This document shows positions 25,501 to 37,400 of a stretch of DNA of 64,000 bases, piece after piece. A program made the position numbers and the translations under genes. How positions within the stretch are numbered: the first letter of the stretch is position 1; every line of letters begins with the position of its first letter. The stretch is from Liolophura sinensis. Its lineage: Eukaryota; Mollusca; Polyplacophora; Chitonida; Chitonidae. Where the stretch lies: positions 65,019,249 through 65,083,248 of the forward strand of contig NC_088295.1 in the NCBI RefSeq assembly GCF_032854445.1. Direction: 5' to 3'. A model generated the notes under the pieces. That model ran no database searches and had not been told where the DNA came from. It was given only the letters and a program-made list of their open reading frames with translations.

Positions 25501-26796
25501 TGCCGCTCCACTTTCCCCATCTTCTTTGTCTGCTGCCTTGAACCCCAAAAAAGACAGTGAATTTCTATTAGTCATTGTTGACAAAATTTAAGAAATGCAA
25601 TACTGATGCTAACATACCATGCCATTTCCATACAAGGTATACATTAGTGCAAATATCATTAATTAGTGCACATGTATAAAATTTATTTATTTATTTGATT
25701 GGTGTTTTACGCCGTACTCAAGAATATTTCACTTATACAACGGCGGCCAGCATTAAGGGGTGAGGAAACCGGGCAGAGCCCAGGGGAGACCCAGGACCAT
25801 CCGCAGGTTGCTGACAGACCTTCCACACGTATAAAAAATAATGCTCTTGCTATGGGTGTCAAAAGCCAGTTTTACAGTCAATAAGGTGGACAAAAGTTTT
25901 ATTGTAGGTTGAAGTCCCAGCCACAGATGTAAATTTATGAACCTCCTCCATACTTAACCCTTGAACGTTTTGGTTGGACATAAACAGAATTGAAGACTAT
26001 GACTCTCAAGATAGATTTCCTTTCGCACATGCAAAATGCGAGTGAAACACATGGGTTTATTTATAAAACGAGACGGTTTTGTTGGTTTTAAGAACACCAC
26101 AAGTTATCAAGAACATGGTGGACTCCACAGGGTTTTCAGGGTGAAAAGTAGCACAACTTTGAACATCAAACACCTAGGTCTACATCATTTCTAAAAAGCT
26201 GAGAGATGAAAGAGAAAGCTACATACAGAAATCTGATTAGTGTTTGACTCCTGGAGGTAGTAAAGACAAAGCTGATGTCTTTGTTGGTCGCTGATCAACT
26301 CCTATGATGTTCACTGTGAAAAGGACATTCTTCAATGAACTGACATCACTCTACCATGTGACACCAACCCTATCTTTAGAACAGCCCGAGTCTTGTCCTA
26401 ACTATTTGTGTAAAGCTGCCAACAGACAGACACAAAGAAAGACAAATAAATACCGGCAAAACCATAGGCCTAACCTGGATCCTAAGAACGGCGGATGATT
26501 ATCACAACTTTGGCTTCTCAGAATTTATACTACATATTATAATATCTCTTCTCAATTAGCACATCCAAAATATTTTCATGAGCACTCCAATGCCTGTAGG
26601 TCTACACAATACTATAGCCAAACATAAGAAAGCGAATATAGTCATCCACTCCAGTGCTAAGCCTTATATGCACATGGCTACACCATTATTGTGCCCCATT
26701 ATCACTAAAAGCAAAATGATGCTTCGCTGCACTATAGCAAGCACTTGCACGATTTACACCACTTACAGATTTTCTCTTGCTACCTTTGGGTGGCAT
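19580..26796 (-). CDS. APEX1: DNA-(apurinic or apyrimidinic site) endonuclease APEX1
   Basis: Seven exons, 26767-26796, 25333-25536, 24533-24731, 23924-23995, 22395-22541, 20821-21001 and 19580-19697, join in frame to 316 aa (human APE1 is 318). It is the class II AP endonuclease of nuclear base excision repair: Mg-dependent incision 5' to abasic sites. Active-site positions are all present: Asn in SWNING, Glu in LCLQETKC, Tyr in [10 protein letters not shown], Asp and Asn in [12 protein letters not shown], Asp in RLDYFVLS, and Asp-His in GSDHCPI. Human Asp70 is Asn here, as in bacterial exonuclease III. Exon 1 encodes only [10 protein letters not shown], a basic start like the human nuclear localisation segment, followed by an acidic/Ser-rich linker. 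The residue matching human redox Cys65 is Ala (KIASWNING), while the Cys pair in LCLQETKC is kept. It converges on the tetraspanin gene. Introns hold SINEs and MITE-like elements. Confidence 0.96.
19889..20065 (+). repeat. Dispersed repeat E, copy 2
   Basis: Aligns with 60410-60580 through 'cattacctttggtgataaaa' and 'gaaacttagtcattggtgaa'. It lies in the last intron of APEX1. A shorter third piece is at 20549-20635 ('tagaggcaaataaatgccat'). Confidence 0.65.
21236..21419 (+). mobile_element. SINE family A, 5'-truncated copy
   Basis: Carries 'ggtctgtcagcaacctgtgg', 'ctctgcccggtttcctcacc' and the tail 'tccaatcaaataaataaata'. Located in APEX1 intron 5. Confidence 0.85.
21975..22137 (+). mobile_element. 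SINE family A, diverged copy
   Basis: Carries 'gtggaaggtcttcaaacaac', 'ccaccataatgctggccgca' and an A-rich tail 'aatcaataaataaat'. Located in APEX1 intron 5. Confidence 0.8.
22716..23110. mobile_element. MITE/foldback-like element F, copy 1
   Basis: The left half ('gttgaaaggcattcaaacct', 'gggctttatgagccatactg') recurs inverted in the right half ('ggtccataaagctcatctta', 'tttgaatggcttcaactctc'), giving long imperfect inverted repeats. A second copy is at 38096-38460. Partial pieces are near 24345-24410 and 24800-24840. It sits in an APEX1 intron. No transposase is present. Confidence 0.65.
23153..23326. mobile_element. Short MITE with 18-bp perfect terminal inverted repeats
   Basis: ggggccactttcacaaaa at 23153-23170 is the exact reverse complement of 23309-23326. 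The 174-bp element has no coding capacity. Its interior holds a direct duplication of 'acacaatgttttttacga'. It lies in APEX1 intron 4, directly after element F. Confidence 0.8.
25680..25832 (-). mobile_element. SINE family A, truncated minus copy
   Basis: Begins with the inverted tail 'atttatttatttgattggtg' and runs through 'gcggccagcattaaggggtg' to 'gcaggttgctgacagacctt'. It lies in APEX1 intron 1, just upstream of exon 2. Confidence 0.88.
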
Positions 26797-29700
26797 GGCT
26801 GTCCGTGTTATAAGACGTCTAATGATGCTCTGTGTTGGGGACTGAAGGCTGAAAAAGTAAATTCGCAAGCTGACCGAAAAGACGGCCAGTTTTTTACTTT
26901 GTATCTTTGTTGTCCCACGCGCACTTGTTATTCTCCGCGATTCGGTAGTAATCAGAAAGGGAGAGTGTCTCTGTCTCGTATCTTGCTTCATGTTGGCACC
27001 ACGGACATAACCAGTTTTCTAAAGATGAATTTAGAACTAAATACCGTCCCCAAAAATCAATATCTGAGGAAATTGCAAGAAAATGCGCTGTGTTGAATAG
27101 AGGGAGTAGAACTAGCGATGTGCCGGAATTCAAATAACCGAAAATGTATGTCTACATGTATTTACATGTAGCTCTTAAAATTGCTCATAGGCATAGGCCT
27201 ATACCTGTATAACGTTACGGATATTTTAGGCCTATGGGTATGGTAAATATAAAGCACTGAACTTAAACAAATATGCTGTAGGTCTACATGTATAACCACA
27301 GTTGAAGGGATTTTCCCTGGGGATCACCACAATCAGTTTTAGTTGGCCGTATATTTTTTCTTATTTTTCTGAGCCATTTTATCTGTCCAATTAATAAATT
27401 CCTCGCCCAAGACCGGAACTGAACTGGCAGCTAGCTCATGTCATATATTTATTTGTTTACAAGACTGGTGTAAAGAATATTTCACTTATACGACGGCGGC
27501 CAGCATTATGGTGGGAGGAAACCGGGCAGAGCCCCGGGGAAACACACGACCATCCGCAAGTTGCTGGAAAACGTGTGTCATATAAGACCATAATGGTAGA
27601 AAGGCAAGCGTCTTAAACTGGTCCAAACATTTTTGAGTATGGCGTAAAACACCAATCAAATAAATAAATAAATAAATAAATAAATAAGTTTAAGGGCCAT
27701 TTAATTTAGCCATAAGCTATATAATTGTTTGTCACGGTAGAGCAAGGAATAGGTTATAGTCTTCATGTAAGACAAACGGAGCTGCTACATGAATGTCCGA
27801 ATCCAAACAACGGCACAATCAGTTTAACGAACAGACAGACATGTACATCTTCTAAAAGTTGATCAGTTATATTATCGCCGCTGTTCTTAAGCGATGGGGA
27901 TTGGTCCATGAAATACATCTTCATGGATATAGTTCCGTCTGAATTTATATTAATTATCGGTATACTGCCTATCAAAACTGCCTATCAAAATGTCAAACTA
28001 TACAGACGTAACGAGTTATATAGCCATGGACAAATCTAAAAATGTTATCATTTATCTACATAGGGCTCTATTAATTAATTGTCATTAATCTCAATCGATT
28101 AATTCGAATTTGACGTAATTCCCAACAGACGATCAGACAAACGAGTGAAAGAGCTTTGAAGTTGATAAAGTGTAAATCTAAAAGTCCAGTCGATATGCGT
28201 TTAATTACCACTCGTAGACCATGATTGCCCCAAATCGATGAACGCAAGACCCATTGTCAAAGCAACCTAATTTAGGCACATAATGCCATGAAGCTCAGCG
28301 GCAAATTTCGGAAAGATCGTCTTTTGCTGTAAGTTCTGGAGATATCATTAGAGGACAAGGCGGACACCGGATATCAGACACTTGTACAAACACACAAGTA
28401 AGTCCTTCACAACATATATAAAGGGAATACAGCGTGAAAAACTGCTGCTTTTTGCTCACAAATATATATACAAGCCTTAAAAGTTAATTAACGATTAGGC
28501 CTAATTTATCTTTTATCCCCATATCGTTTCTCTTAAGACAAAATCTGTCGTACATGAAATGCAGACCATGCATAAAAAACTTATGTCAAGCTTCATTGAA
28601 TGGCATATATGTGCAGGTACGATGCACCTTTGGTCTAATGGCATTAATGTTGAATGTAATATGAATATGCACCTTGATTTAAGAGTACACCGCGTGTCTT
28701 CAGTACCGGATGTTGACAAATTGTTACTTGGAGACAATACAGTACAGGTTAATTAATCAGGCCGTATGCCCACCTGGCATATAGGTGCTAAGTGGAATTT
28801 GCCATTACTAGTGCATGGGCCTTACACGCAGAAATTAACATAATTGATTAACTGAAACTATGCACAGATTCACATGAGTGTGTGCAAGCTGATGACAGAC
28901 AATTGAGGACATGTGTCAATATATATACTGCACAAATAAATTGTAAATGATGACAAATGTCCAACAAGTAATTGGAATAACGGTTTATTTAATGCATGGA
29001 CCTAAATCTATAGGTGATGAAATCAGTTCCATACTGAAACTGTCTATGTTCATTTTCGGTTCGTCTCACCTTCCTGTGCTGTATACATAAGTCATTCAAG
29101 CTGAACAGGTTGGCACAGTTTATTATTAATGAACTTCGAGTTAAGGAAGCCATATAATCTCCGGTGTATATAGGCCTTACTTCTGCATTAGAAGAGGTAT
29201 ACGAACTTATGACCTATATGCTATGTGAATAGCTGTTTTCGGCAGATTGGCCAGCTCTCTATATACAACGGCTTGTAGGCCCTATATGTGACATAATTCT
29301 TTCATGAAGTATTTGGGCGAACTACAAGGCGGTATACCGTGTGGCCAAGACGGGCTTAATTATCGGCGAGAGGACTTGATGACGTATGTACAGCGTAAGG
29401 ACTTCGGTATAGGGAACTGTGTAACGTATGTGACGGTCTATACATCGGTAAGAACTGTTCAAGCAGTCTTTAAATGATAGATGTATAATGGAATGAAAAC
29501 TTCTACGTCCCCCTACGCATCTGCTCAGGTATATGTAGCGGATATTATATGCCATACATCTATGGGCTTATGATCAACGGCATTTATAAATACATTATGA
29601 AATTCACAGTGCATTGTATACAGGCCTGTTAAGCTTTGTATGTAAATTTGAGTCTAACTTCTAGATTTTGACGCGGATGTAACGTATGTATTTTCTGGGA

Positions 29701-30119
29701 TTCTGACGATTACACACGAGTGTACATAACGCTGTACGAATATATACATGGATAAAGACATTGGCAAGTTAATGTGATGCAACTCGCCCACAGGCTCGAT
29801 TATTAAATATCCAGTAGACGCTCTGTATGGTTGCACTGTCTGGAGGGAACCTTGAAGACGTTTAGTGAAAAGGCCAAATTCATACTGGCCTATATTCTCA
29901 TTTTAGACCTCATCATGCCAGTCAAATTCGCACATGTGGCCTTATAGAGGATTACAAGAATCTCCAGTGACTCTCCAAAATTTGAGCATTCAACTGATAC
30001 AGTGTCAAAATATATACATTTCTGAGAATCAAGAATCCAGAATCCATGTGGACCATGCAGAAACTGACGTGTAAAGTTCTATTTAACTACCTCCGGAAGT
30101 GTTAAAGTCTCATTGCCAT
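26797..30119. other. Intergenic region between APEX1 and the ASB-type gene
   Basis: The first few hundred bases upstream of the APEX1 start (26800-27100) should hold its promoter and 5' UTR. SINE family A pieces lie at 27447-27690. The rest is AT-rich with no supported gene; frames of up to 172 codons here lack any recognisable domain and one is antisense to APEX1 exon 1. Confidence 0.6.
27447..27690. mobile_element. Two SINE family A fragments in opposite orientation
   Basis: A minus-strand fragment (27447-27560: 'gaatatttcacttatacgac', 'gcggccagcattatggtggg') is followed by a plus-strand tail fragment (27628-27690: 'gagtatggcgtaaaacacca' plus an AAAT run). Confidence 0.85.
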
Positions 30120-31127
30120 ATGGATTACATAGAAGGTGATTTGTTTTCCTGTATAGTGACTGGTGATATTCGGCGCCTCAAGGTTTTCGTCGGAAAAGGT
30201 TTGAGTGTTAACCACGTGTTTCGCTCAACGGAGTTTCCCGAAAGACTGGGCAGGACGCTGTTGGAGATAGCAGTCCGCGAAAAACAAACCGATGTGATCC
30301 AGTTCCTCGTGGAGAAGGGATGCAATGCAAATTTAACCTATGTTGTGAGTGTGTCCGAAATTGGTTATATTATAAAACCGTACAGAAATCCGGACCGCTT
30401 GAAGATCACGGTTCTGTTCAGCTGCATCGTGCAAGGTGATGTTGAAACTATACGGTTGTTAGTTCAAGGCGGATTTGATGTGAATGTGGTTGATGACAGA
30501 GGTTGCAGTGCGATCTGGCATGCTGTCGACTTGGCAAACTATGAGATGGTTAAGGTTATGTTATGTGCCAAGGGCAGCGACGTCAATCTCCCAGACAGAA
30601 CCAAACTACGACCTCTGCACATCGCGGCCATCCATGGAAACACAAAGATACTGACACTTTTGCTGAGACACGACGCCGAGGTGGACGCTGTCCAGGTACG
30701 AGGTTCAACGGCGTTGTGTTTGGCGAGTCGCAGAGGCGATTTAGACAGTGTTCGATACTTATTGCTGAACGGGGCGGACCCCAACCACGTGGATTGTCAA
30801 GGACACACTCCTCTGTCGTCTGCAATTCGAGGAATCTCTGACGTCAGAGTTGTGAGTTTACTGATTGATGCCGGTGCTCGAGTCACCATGGGGATAATAC
30901 AGGCTTGTCAAGACGAAAATCCACTCCTTGTAAAAGAACATCCAAATGTCTTCAGTCAGCTTCGAACATTATCCTGCAGACCTCAGACGTTACAGATGTT
31001 GTGTAGTTTGAAAATACGACGTTGTCTTATGAAATCGTCTCGTAAACTTGATTTGTTGCGAAAATCGTGCCACTTACCATTGCCAAAAGCTTTACGGGAA
31101 TATGTTATCCTTAGTCATCTATGCTGA
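30120..31127 (+). CDS. Ankyrin-repeat and SOCS-box (ASB-type) protein, single exon
   Basis: An uninterrupted 335-aa frame. The ATG at 30120 is chosen because the seven codons before it in the open frame begin with GTG. Ankyrin repeats cover about residues 44-256, best seen in RPLHIAAIHGNTKILTLLLR (164-183), GSTALCLASRRGDLDSVRYL and GHTPLSSAIRG. The C-terminus (285-335) looks like a SOCS box: TLQMLCSLKIRRCL fits the BC box that binds elongin B/C, and LPLPKALREYV fits the Cul5 box. Proteins of this type are substrate receptors of Cullin-5 ubiquitin ligases; the target here is unknown. No intron is needed, so it may be an intronless gene or a retrocopy; an untranslated 5' exon cannot be excluded. 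No closer ASB subfamily is claimed. Confidence 0.85.
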   Translation: MDYIEGDLFSCIVTGDIRRLKVFVGKGLSVNHVFRSTEFPERLGRTLLEIAVREKQTDVIQFLVEKGCNANLTYVVSVSEIGYIIKPYRNPDRLKITVLFSCIVQGDVETIRLLVQGGFDVNVVDDRGCSAIWHAVDLANYEMVKVMLCAKGSDVNLPDRTKLRPLHIAAIHGNTKILTLLLRHDAEVDAVQVRGSTALCLASRRGDLDSVRYLLLNGADPNHVDCQGHTPLSSAIRGISDVRVVSLLIDAGARVTMGIIQACQDENPLLVKEHPNVFSQLRTLSCRPQTLQMLCSLKIRRCLMKSSRKLDLLRKSCHLPLPKALREYVILSHLC

Positions 31128-31438
31128 TTTATGTTTTATCGTATGTTCGCATGTATAATGTACAGAATATAGACCATTATGGCAACAGCGTTTTGAAAAA
31201 ATTCTTGAAGAATGTATTTCCTCAGAAGTCTATTGACCAATACAAATAGGTGGTATCGCCTAAGTATAAAGGTCTATTTTATTGCATTTAGCTGAATGAA
31301 AGCTATAAGAATACTGTATGTAATTTTGTAGGCTATATACCATACATATCGTATAGGCCAACTGTGGCAACTCCAACAAATGATACAAGGGGATACACGG
31401 TTCAGTGTTTCTGTGTCGTTCTTGAAAATGATTTATAT

Positions 31439-31444
31439 AATAAA
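31439..31444 (+). terminator. Possible polyadenylation signal of the ASB-type gene
   Basis: AATAAA 312 bp after the stop codon. Plausible by position only. Confidence 0.35.
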
Positions 31445-33527
31445 ACCGCAATATTGAATCATCTATCGCCTTGCGTCATTTATTGGAGTTGCCGGACATG
31501 TAGGCCTAGTATTCTACCTTGCGGAGCTTATCAGTAGAAATAGAAATGCGTGATAGACATGCGTTGTTTCCCTTTGTTCTTGTCCAATGCTGTAAATATG
31601 CAACCGCAGATTTACATCATTCTATACACAGATATATATGCAGGCCTATCCAATGTTTGCTGGCTGTATGTAGGGCCCTTGCTGTAAAGGTCTAACAACT
31701 ATACGTATACCGGTACACCCTTTAAACGCAAAAGTTTTAAGATGTCAACATTTTTAAGCCTTAAGGTCAAACAACATTAATTGCAGTTAAGATTATGGCC
31801 TCAGGCGACTTAAAGTATTACTTCGTGTAATGACTGTTTGCAAGTTGCATTAAGTAATGTAAGATTACAAGACAACATTTACAATACTGAACACAACATC
31901 TAAAAGTTTTAATTTCACATATAGTGTTAGAATACAACATTTTCTAAGCACTTTGTATCAATTAAGTGTTGATTTCTAACTCTTTTAGATAGTGTTTTCC
32001 CAACCGTGATTACAAATGTTTTTCCTCATTCATTACTTCCAAATGTTGAATTTATTTTAAAGTTCTATACAACAATTATATATACTTTGTCCATACACAC
32101 CTACTGCATTTTGGAGTCTGGTTACGCGCTACTTTAGAAAAATGATCGTGTATATATGTTATATATATTTTATAAAACTGAATCCTGCTACATATTCACG
32201 ATTCAACAACAAATATTTAAAAACTTGTCACTCGTGACTACAAATTTTACTGGAATAGTTCCTATGCTATACGGTGGTTCAAGCTTCTGGTTTCAGCATG
32301 CATGTAATATGACACGGTGCTTGTTCGATGAACAAACAGGCCTATATGCTTCAGGCATTAAGCGCGTACTTAAGGGCAATTTGCATGGCGCAAATGTAAT
32401 CCAGAAACCTTGTGTTCCACAGATTAGTTTAACGAGTACTGTGTATCTGCAAGAAATCACTCTCTATTTGGACATTTTATTTTGCCATGTTTTGCATCAT
32501 TAGTTCTTGTCAAATTAAACCTTTCGTCATTTGGAGTTACACTACTTGTGCATTACAAATGTTATTGTTCTCCTGAGAACGGAGAGAAGAAACAACAAGA
32601 ACAACTTATTCAAGGCGGATTTTTTTTGAACGATTTACATCTGTGAAAGGCAATGAAATGTTAAACGTATAATTGTAATTTTTACACATATATATGCACT
32701 TATAGATTTGTGATCAAAATCATTAGATCTATTCTGACTCCTAACGGAAGGGGCTTCGCAGAATACCATACATAAAGAACATCCTGCCTCCAAGAAACCT
32801 GCACGGCACACAACTCGAAGGCATCAAGCTGAAACCGTATCTTGGGTCAAGATGTGAGTTCTGTTCTATGTGTATATACATACATGTGTGTCTATTGTAT
32901 TTCACCTAAAGTTTAGCATTTTCCAATTGACACATTTTTTGCTTGATTCTGATTTCTTATCTGCTTTACATGAGACCATTTAAGAATGTTTTGTGAAGTT
33001 TGATTAATTTGTGATCAGAAAAGGTCAAGTTAAGTGTTGACTTCAAAAATATAATTTTACGGTGTTTTTGTGCTTCTGAAAATGTAAGGTAAAATAGGTA
33101 AAATACCGTATACCGTATTATTTATACAGATGTTATACTTGATCTCAAATGAGTTAACGTGTAGAATGACAAACAGACCAAAACACGTGGTAATAAACAC
33201 GATAAAGTTTTTGTTAAGCTACAGTTCTGCTCTGGGTTATACGCAAAGTCCCGGTATTATACATATGTGTGTTGTTTATAAATGTGCGTATTAGTTGTAT
33301 ACTTCATTTGAATCTCAACTGGTGATGTAAAATATTTGGAAACTAAATGTTTTAACATGAGATAGGCTACAAAACGTCACAATAAAAGATATGTGTGTTT
33401 TTCTTCAAAATTACTTAAATGAGCTGTTAGTAATGTAACATTATAAGGTATTAATCTCATTCACGTATTGTACTCTGATTGGTCTGATTGGTTGTTTACG
33501 CCATACTCTATATCTGTATCTATTATA

Positions 33528-33598
33528 ATATATATTGTAAATATTTTTGAGTACGGCGTAAAACACTAATCAAATGAATAAAATAAATAAAATAAATG
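33528..33598 (+). mobile_element. SINE family A 3' tail fragment
   Basis: 'tttgagtacggcgtaaaaca' followed by 'ctaatcaaatgaataaaata'. An inverted piece ('cgccatactc') lies just upstream. Confidence 0.75.
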
Positions 33599-34024
33599 TA
33601 ATATACGTTCCGGTTCTAAAGCTATGGGCTCATATTTATCAAGCGTCATGTAAGACTTTAGTAAAAAAATTCACACAGCTGCAATTTCAACAATTTTTAT
33701 AGAATGTATATCGTCAGAAGTTTATTGACCGATATACACTCCTGGTATCGTTTCTTAAACGTCGATTTCATCGTATAGTTGTATATATCAGAGTACTGCG
33801 CGTAATTTGTAGGCTGTACACTATAGAGTAGGCCTACGTACTTTGACAACTCCAACAAATGACATTCGAAAATCAAAATGATGTAGAGAGTTTAAAATTT
33901 GTGCGCTGATTTTTTATTGCAGAACAATGTATCAGCCTCATTGAAACCACAATTTTATTTCTTTATTTTCGTTTTTTTTTGTTTTTCGTTAAGCACTTGC
34001 AATTTATGATTTAAGTCTATGAGC

Positions 34025-34150
34025 CCTAGTTCAGGGTTTGGACTAATGAGGACGCGTGTTCGAGTCCAGGTCTCGGTGGTTGGGTTGAGGCTTTAATTCA
34101 GGAGGTTTGTCGGGATTTGTGTCTGATACTGTTACTATTTTACTGATACT
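34025..34150 (+). mobile_element. Possible tRNA-like dispersed repeat C, copy 1
   Basis: Contains a B-box-like 'gttcgagtcc' followed by 'aattcaggaggtttgtcggg'. The second copy at 48605-48770 shares 'gagttcaaatacagctc' and 'aatcaggaggtttgccaggt'. Confidence 0.45.
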
Positions 34151-34207
34151 ATGATACTGTTGTGTTACGGCCACGGACTTGCGTCTGCGTTAGCGTTTAC
34201 TCGTCCG

Positions 34208-34375
34208 TTAAATTTTCTGAGAACAGGGATTAGATAAATTCGCTGGAATGTTTCCATGGATTCCAACCACAATAATGTTGACCACCGTCACATAAGTGAA
34301 AATTCTTGAGTACGGTATAAAACACCAATCAAAAAAAAAATAAAATAAAAAATAAAAAAATAAATAAATAAAATA
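34208..34375 (+). mobile_element. SINE family A, diverged copy
   Basis: 'ccacaataatgttgaccacc', 'tcttgagtacggtataaaac' and an A-rich tail of AAAT/AAAAT units. It ends about 85 bp upstream of the GET1 start codon. Confidence 0.75.
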
Positions 34376-34459
34376 CTTCTTGTTTAAAAAATACATGCAT
34401 CTATCCAAGGTAAAAACACAAGGGAGATAACCGTAACAACATTAAGATTTTGTACACTC

Positions 34460-37400
34460 ATGATTAGCTCCCATAGCCTACTCTCCTTGACGAAGTTACA
34501 AAAGCTTCAGTTTCTGATTTTTAGGAAAATGTTTCTGTTGATTTTCATTTTGGTGCTTGTCGTTGTGTTTTCTTACCTTCCACAATATTCGCCACTTATT
34601 TCAAAACATGTAAGTATTTGGCTTATTCGCGTTGTAATCAATGTGAACAAATGAACTTAATCTATGCACTCAGAAGCGTCTAACTCTGAAAGCTGCAGGG
34701 TATACGATGCGATTGAGGGCCCTAACTCCGTTACCGTGAACGTTTAAGCTTATCAACACTGGTAGCCCCGAAAGACTCCAACTCCTTTTCTTATACTGGC
34801 CTAGCGTCGTTGGAGTCTCTACGCTTACAATGTTAATTTCGTGCTCAACCAGGTTCAGTGTCGTTATCGATTTGTTATCGAGTAAGTCTTGCTCAAGTGA
34901 AAGACACCAACCTAAAGACCTGCTTTCCGCACCATTCGCACCGCCACCATATGCCCCTACTCGATTTAGAACAGATTAATTATAGTCACGAAGGCTTCTA
35001 CGGTATGCGCTCCTTGGCGAATGCCGTCATCTTCCCACTGATCCACTATGAGGCAGGAGATTCACGTAGCTGCTCAACATACTTAGGAAGCCTTTGTGGC
35101 GATAATAAATAAACTATGAACCAGATATGGACGCTTGCAGCAGTGCGGTGGTGCAGAAAGCAGGTCTTTTATTTGTGCGAGATTGTTTTAATAGCAAAGA
35201 CAATCGGCCTGGTCCTTTGTTGAGTATGAAATTAACATGGTAAATGGACAGACTCCAATGATGCTAGGCCAGTATAAGAATAGGAGTTGGAGTCTTTCGA
35301 GGCTACAACACTGGCTGCGTCTTGTGAGCAAAAAATAGAAAATAAAAACAGTAAGTTAGATATGGTCCAAGTTTAACAACATGATAAACTTCATCAACAA
35401 AAAGATATACTCCCACCTGGCATTCTATAATTGCGAACTAACTCTCATGGCGATCAAAACAGTTGCAAGGATTACAGTGTGAAACATCCCCAAATAGGTC
35501 GGATTAACCGCATCTTCACATGCATATTAAAACTTCCCTAGCATAAATTGATGTCAACTAAATTGATGTCCATAATCAACTACCCTGTTCTGACTCTCGC
35601 CATAACAAAAACAGTGCATGATCACCAATTCACAAAACAAGATATTTTCAGACTCTACCCTGCTGTGGTTACTATCTTGTTCAGATAGATGCGCATACAA
35701 TCACACAGGTGATGAGCTCACAGAATTTAGGTCCGTCTCATTCATTCTTGCAAGTGATCGAAATGGTGGCTGGGGTAGTGTGTGAAGATGTACATGATTT
35801 ATGAATTTATGCGGTTGTCATGGATCGTTTTTGCTTTGATGAGACTCACAACACGATAGTTGATTATGTGGACCACTCGATTGGCACTGATTTACACTAG
35901 GGAAGTTCTAATGTGTGTGTGAAGATGCGGTCAATCTGACCTGTCTGAGACTGTTTCACACTGTAATCCTTACAACTGTGTGGCTTGATCTGAGAGTTAC
36001 TACGAAACTAGAGAATGCCAGGTGGTAGAGTGACTTTGAAGACTGTCTCTTTCACAGTGAATGTCTGAAAAGCAGTTCAATGACAAACACGGTTACCACC
36101 AGGTTCTTCACAGGATGTTCTAAGCCTGAGTCTCACAAATCTTCACATATATTTCTAGCTACACATGGTATATGTCTCTTATTCACTTTAAACTGATTTA
36201 GCATACTTCTTTTGATAGAGAGGTTCAGTTCTTCTCCATTCATTCACATATCTGCTTTACAACCTGCGGTTGTTCACACTGACTGACGTAGGCCATCAGC
36301 TGAACTGCATATTTTATTTCCGTTTACCTGTTGACAGATAAGCAAGAGGTTGTTCAAGATCACAGATGAAGAACTTAATTTAAGAACCCAGGTGAAGGAT
36401 CTCAAAACTCAACAGGAAAGCATAAGTGTGACGGACCACTTTGCCAAATATTTCAAACTTCAGAGGCAGATAGATAAACTGCTGGATAATGTCAAAGGGA
36501 AAGGTTTGTAGTTTGAGTTGTAGTTTAGTAACTTAAATAGTCTTCTCAATATATTCCTGCACACCAAACATTTGGCATACTTTCACCCAAAGATCCACGC
36601 CCTGGAATCACAAAGCAATCTTAGACTTGAGTAAAGATTTCAAATCGTGTTGAAATTGTTATTTCTGATATAATGATGTCAAAAAATTGCTTGGTAACAT
36701 AAATTCTGGATATTAAGTTATTGTAGAATAAATTTCAGTCAAAATAACGGAAAGGAACATGCCAGACTTAATGATTACAATTTTGATTTAAGTCATGTAA
36801 GTCTAAGATTGTTTCCTGATCACGGGGCCTGGTTCCCACTGGTTCTTGAAAATTTTTCAAAGTACTTCTGTTTAAAATGTTTTCAAGACATTCAAAGCTG
36901 TTCAAAAAGAGGTACTTTTCAGGATTAAATCCTTGTAAGCCACTTGACATTTCAGTGTTAATTATCATATTACCTGTACATTGTCCAATAAATGAGCTAC
37001 CTAAATACTTGGGGGCCTCCGTGGCTCAGTCGGTTAGCGCACTAGTGCAGCGTAATGACCCAGGAGCCTCTCACCAATGCGGTCGCTGTGAGTTTAAGTC
37101 CAGCTCATGCTGGCTTCCTCTCCGGCCATAAGTGGGAAGGTCTGTCAGCAACCTGGGGATGGTCGTGGGTTTCCCCCGGGCTCTGCCCGGTTTCCACCCA
37201 CCATAATGCTGGCCGCAGTCGTATAAGTGAAATATTCTTGAGTACGGCGTAAAACACCAATCAAATAAATAAATAATTAAACCTAAATACATGTATGTAG
37301 TATCTAATATTCTTCACATAATTGAAGGTTTGTACATAAACTGAACAGTTCTTTAAAGTGCTGGGAAGTATTAGATATTAGGTTCTTGAAAGGTTGATTC

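Larger units (their letters stand above)
31445..34459. other. Intergenic region between ASB-type gene and GET1
   Basis: AT-rich. Contains diverged SINE tails at 33528-33598 and 34208-34375 and a tRNA-like repeat at 34025-34150. A 115-codon frame at 32156-32503 has no recognisable domain. Nothing else supported. Confidence 0.55.

Noticed and set aside
26578-27096. 172-codon plus-strand frame
   Set aside because: No recognisable domain; it runs antisense through APEX1 exon 1 and its promoter region.
32156-32503. 115-codon plus-strand frame
   Set aside because: No domain, no splice context and AT-rich composition like the surrounding intergenic DNA.
37013-37090. tRNA gene
   Set aside because: A- and B-box-like sequences are present but no complete cloverleaf, and the segment is the head of a SINE.
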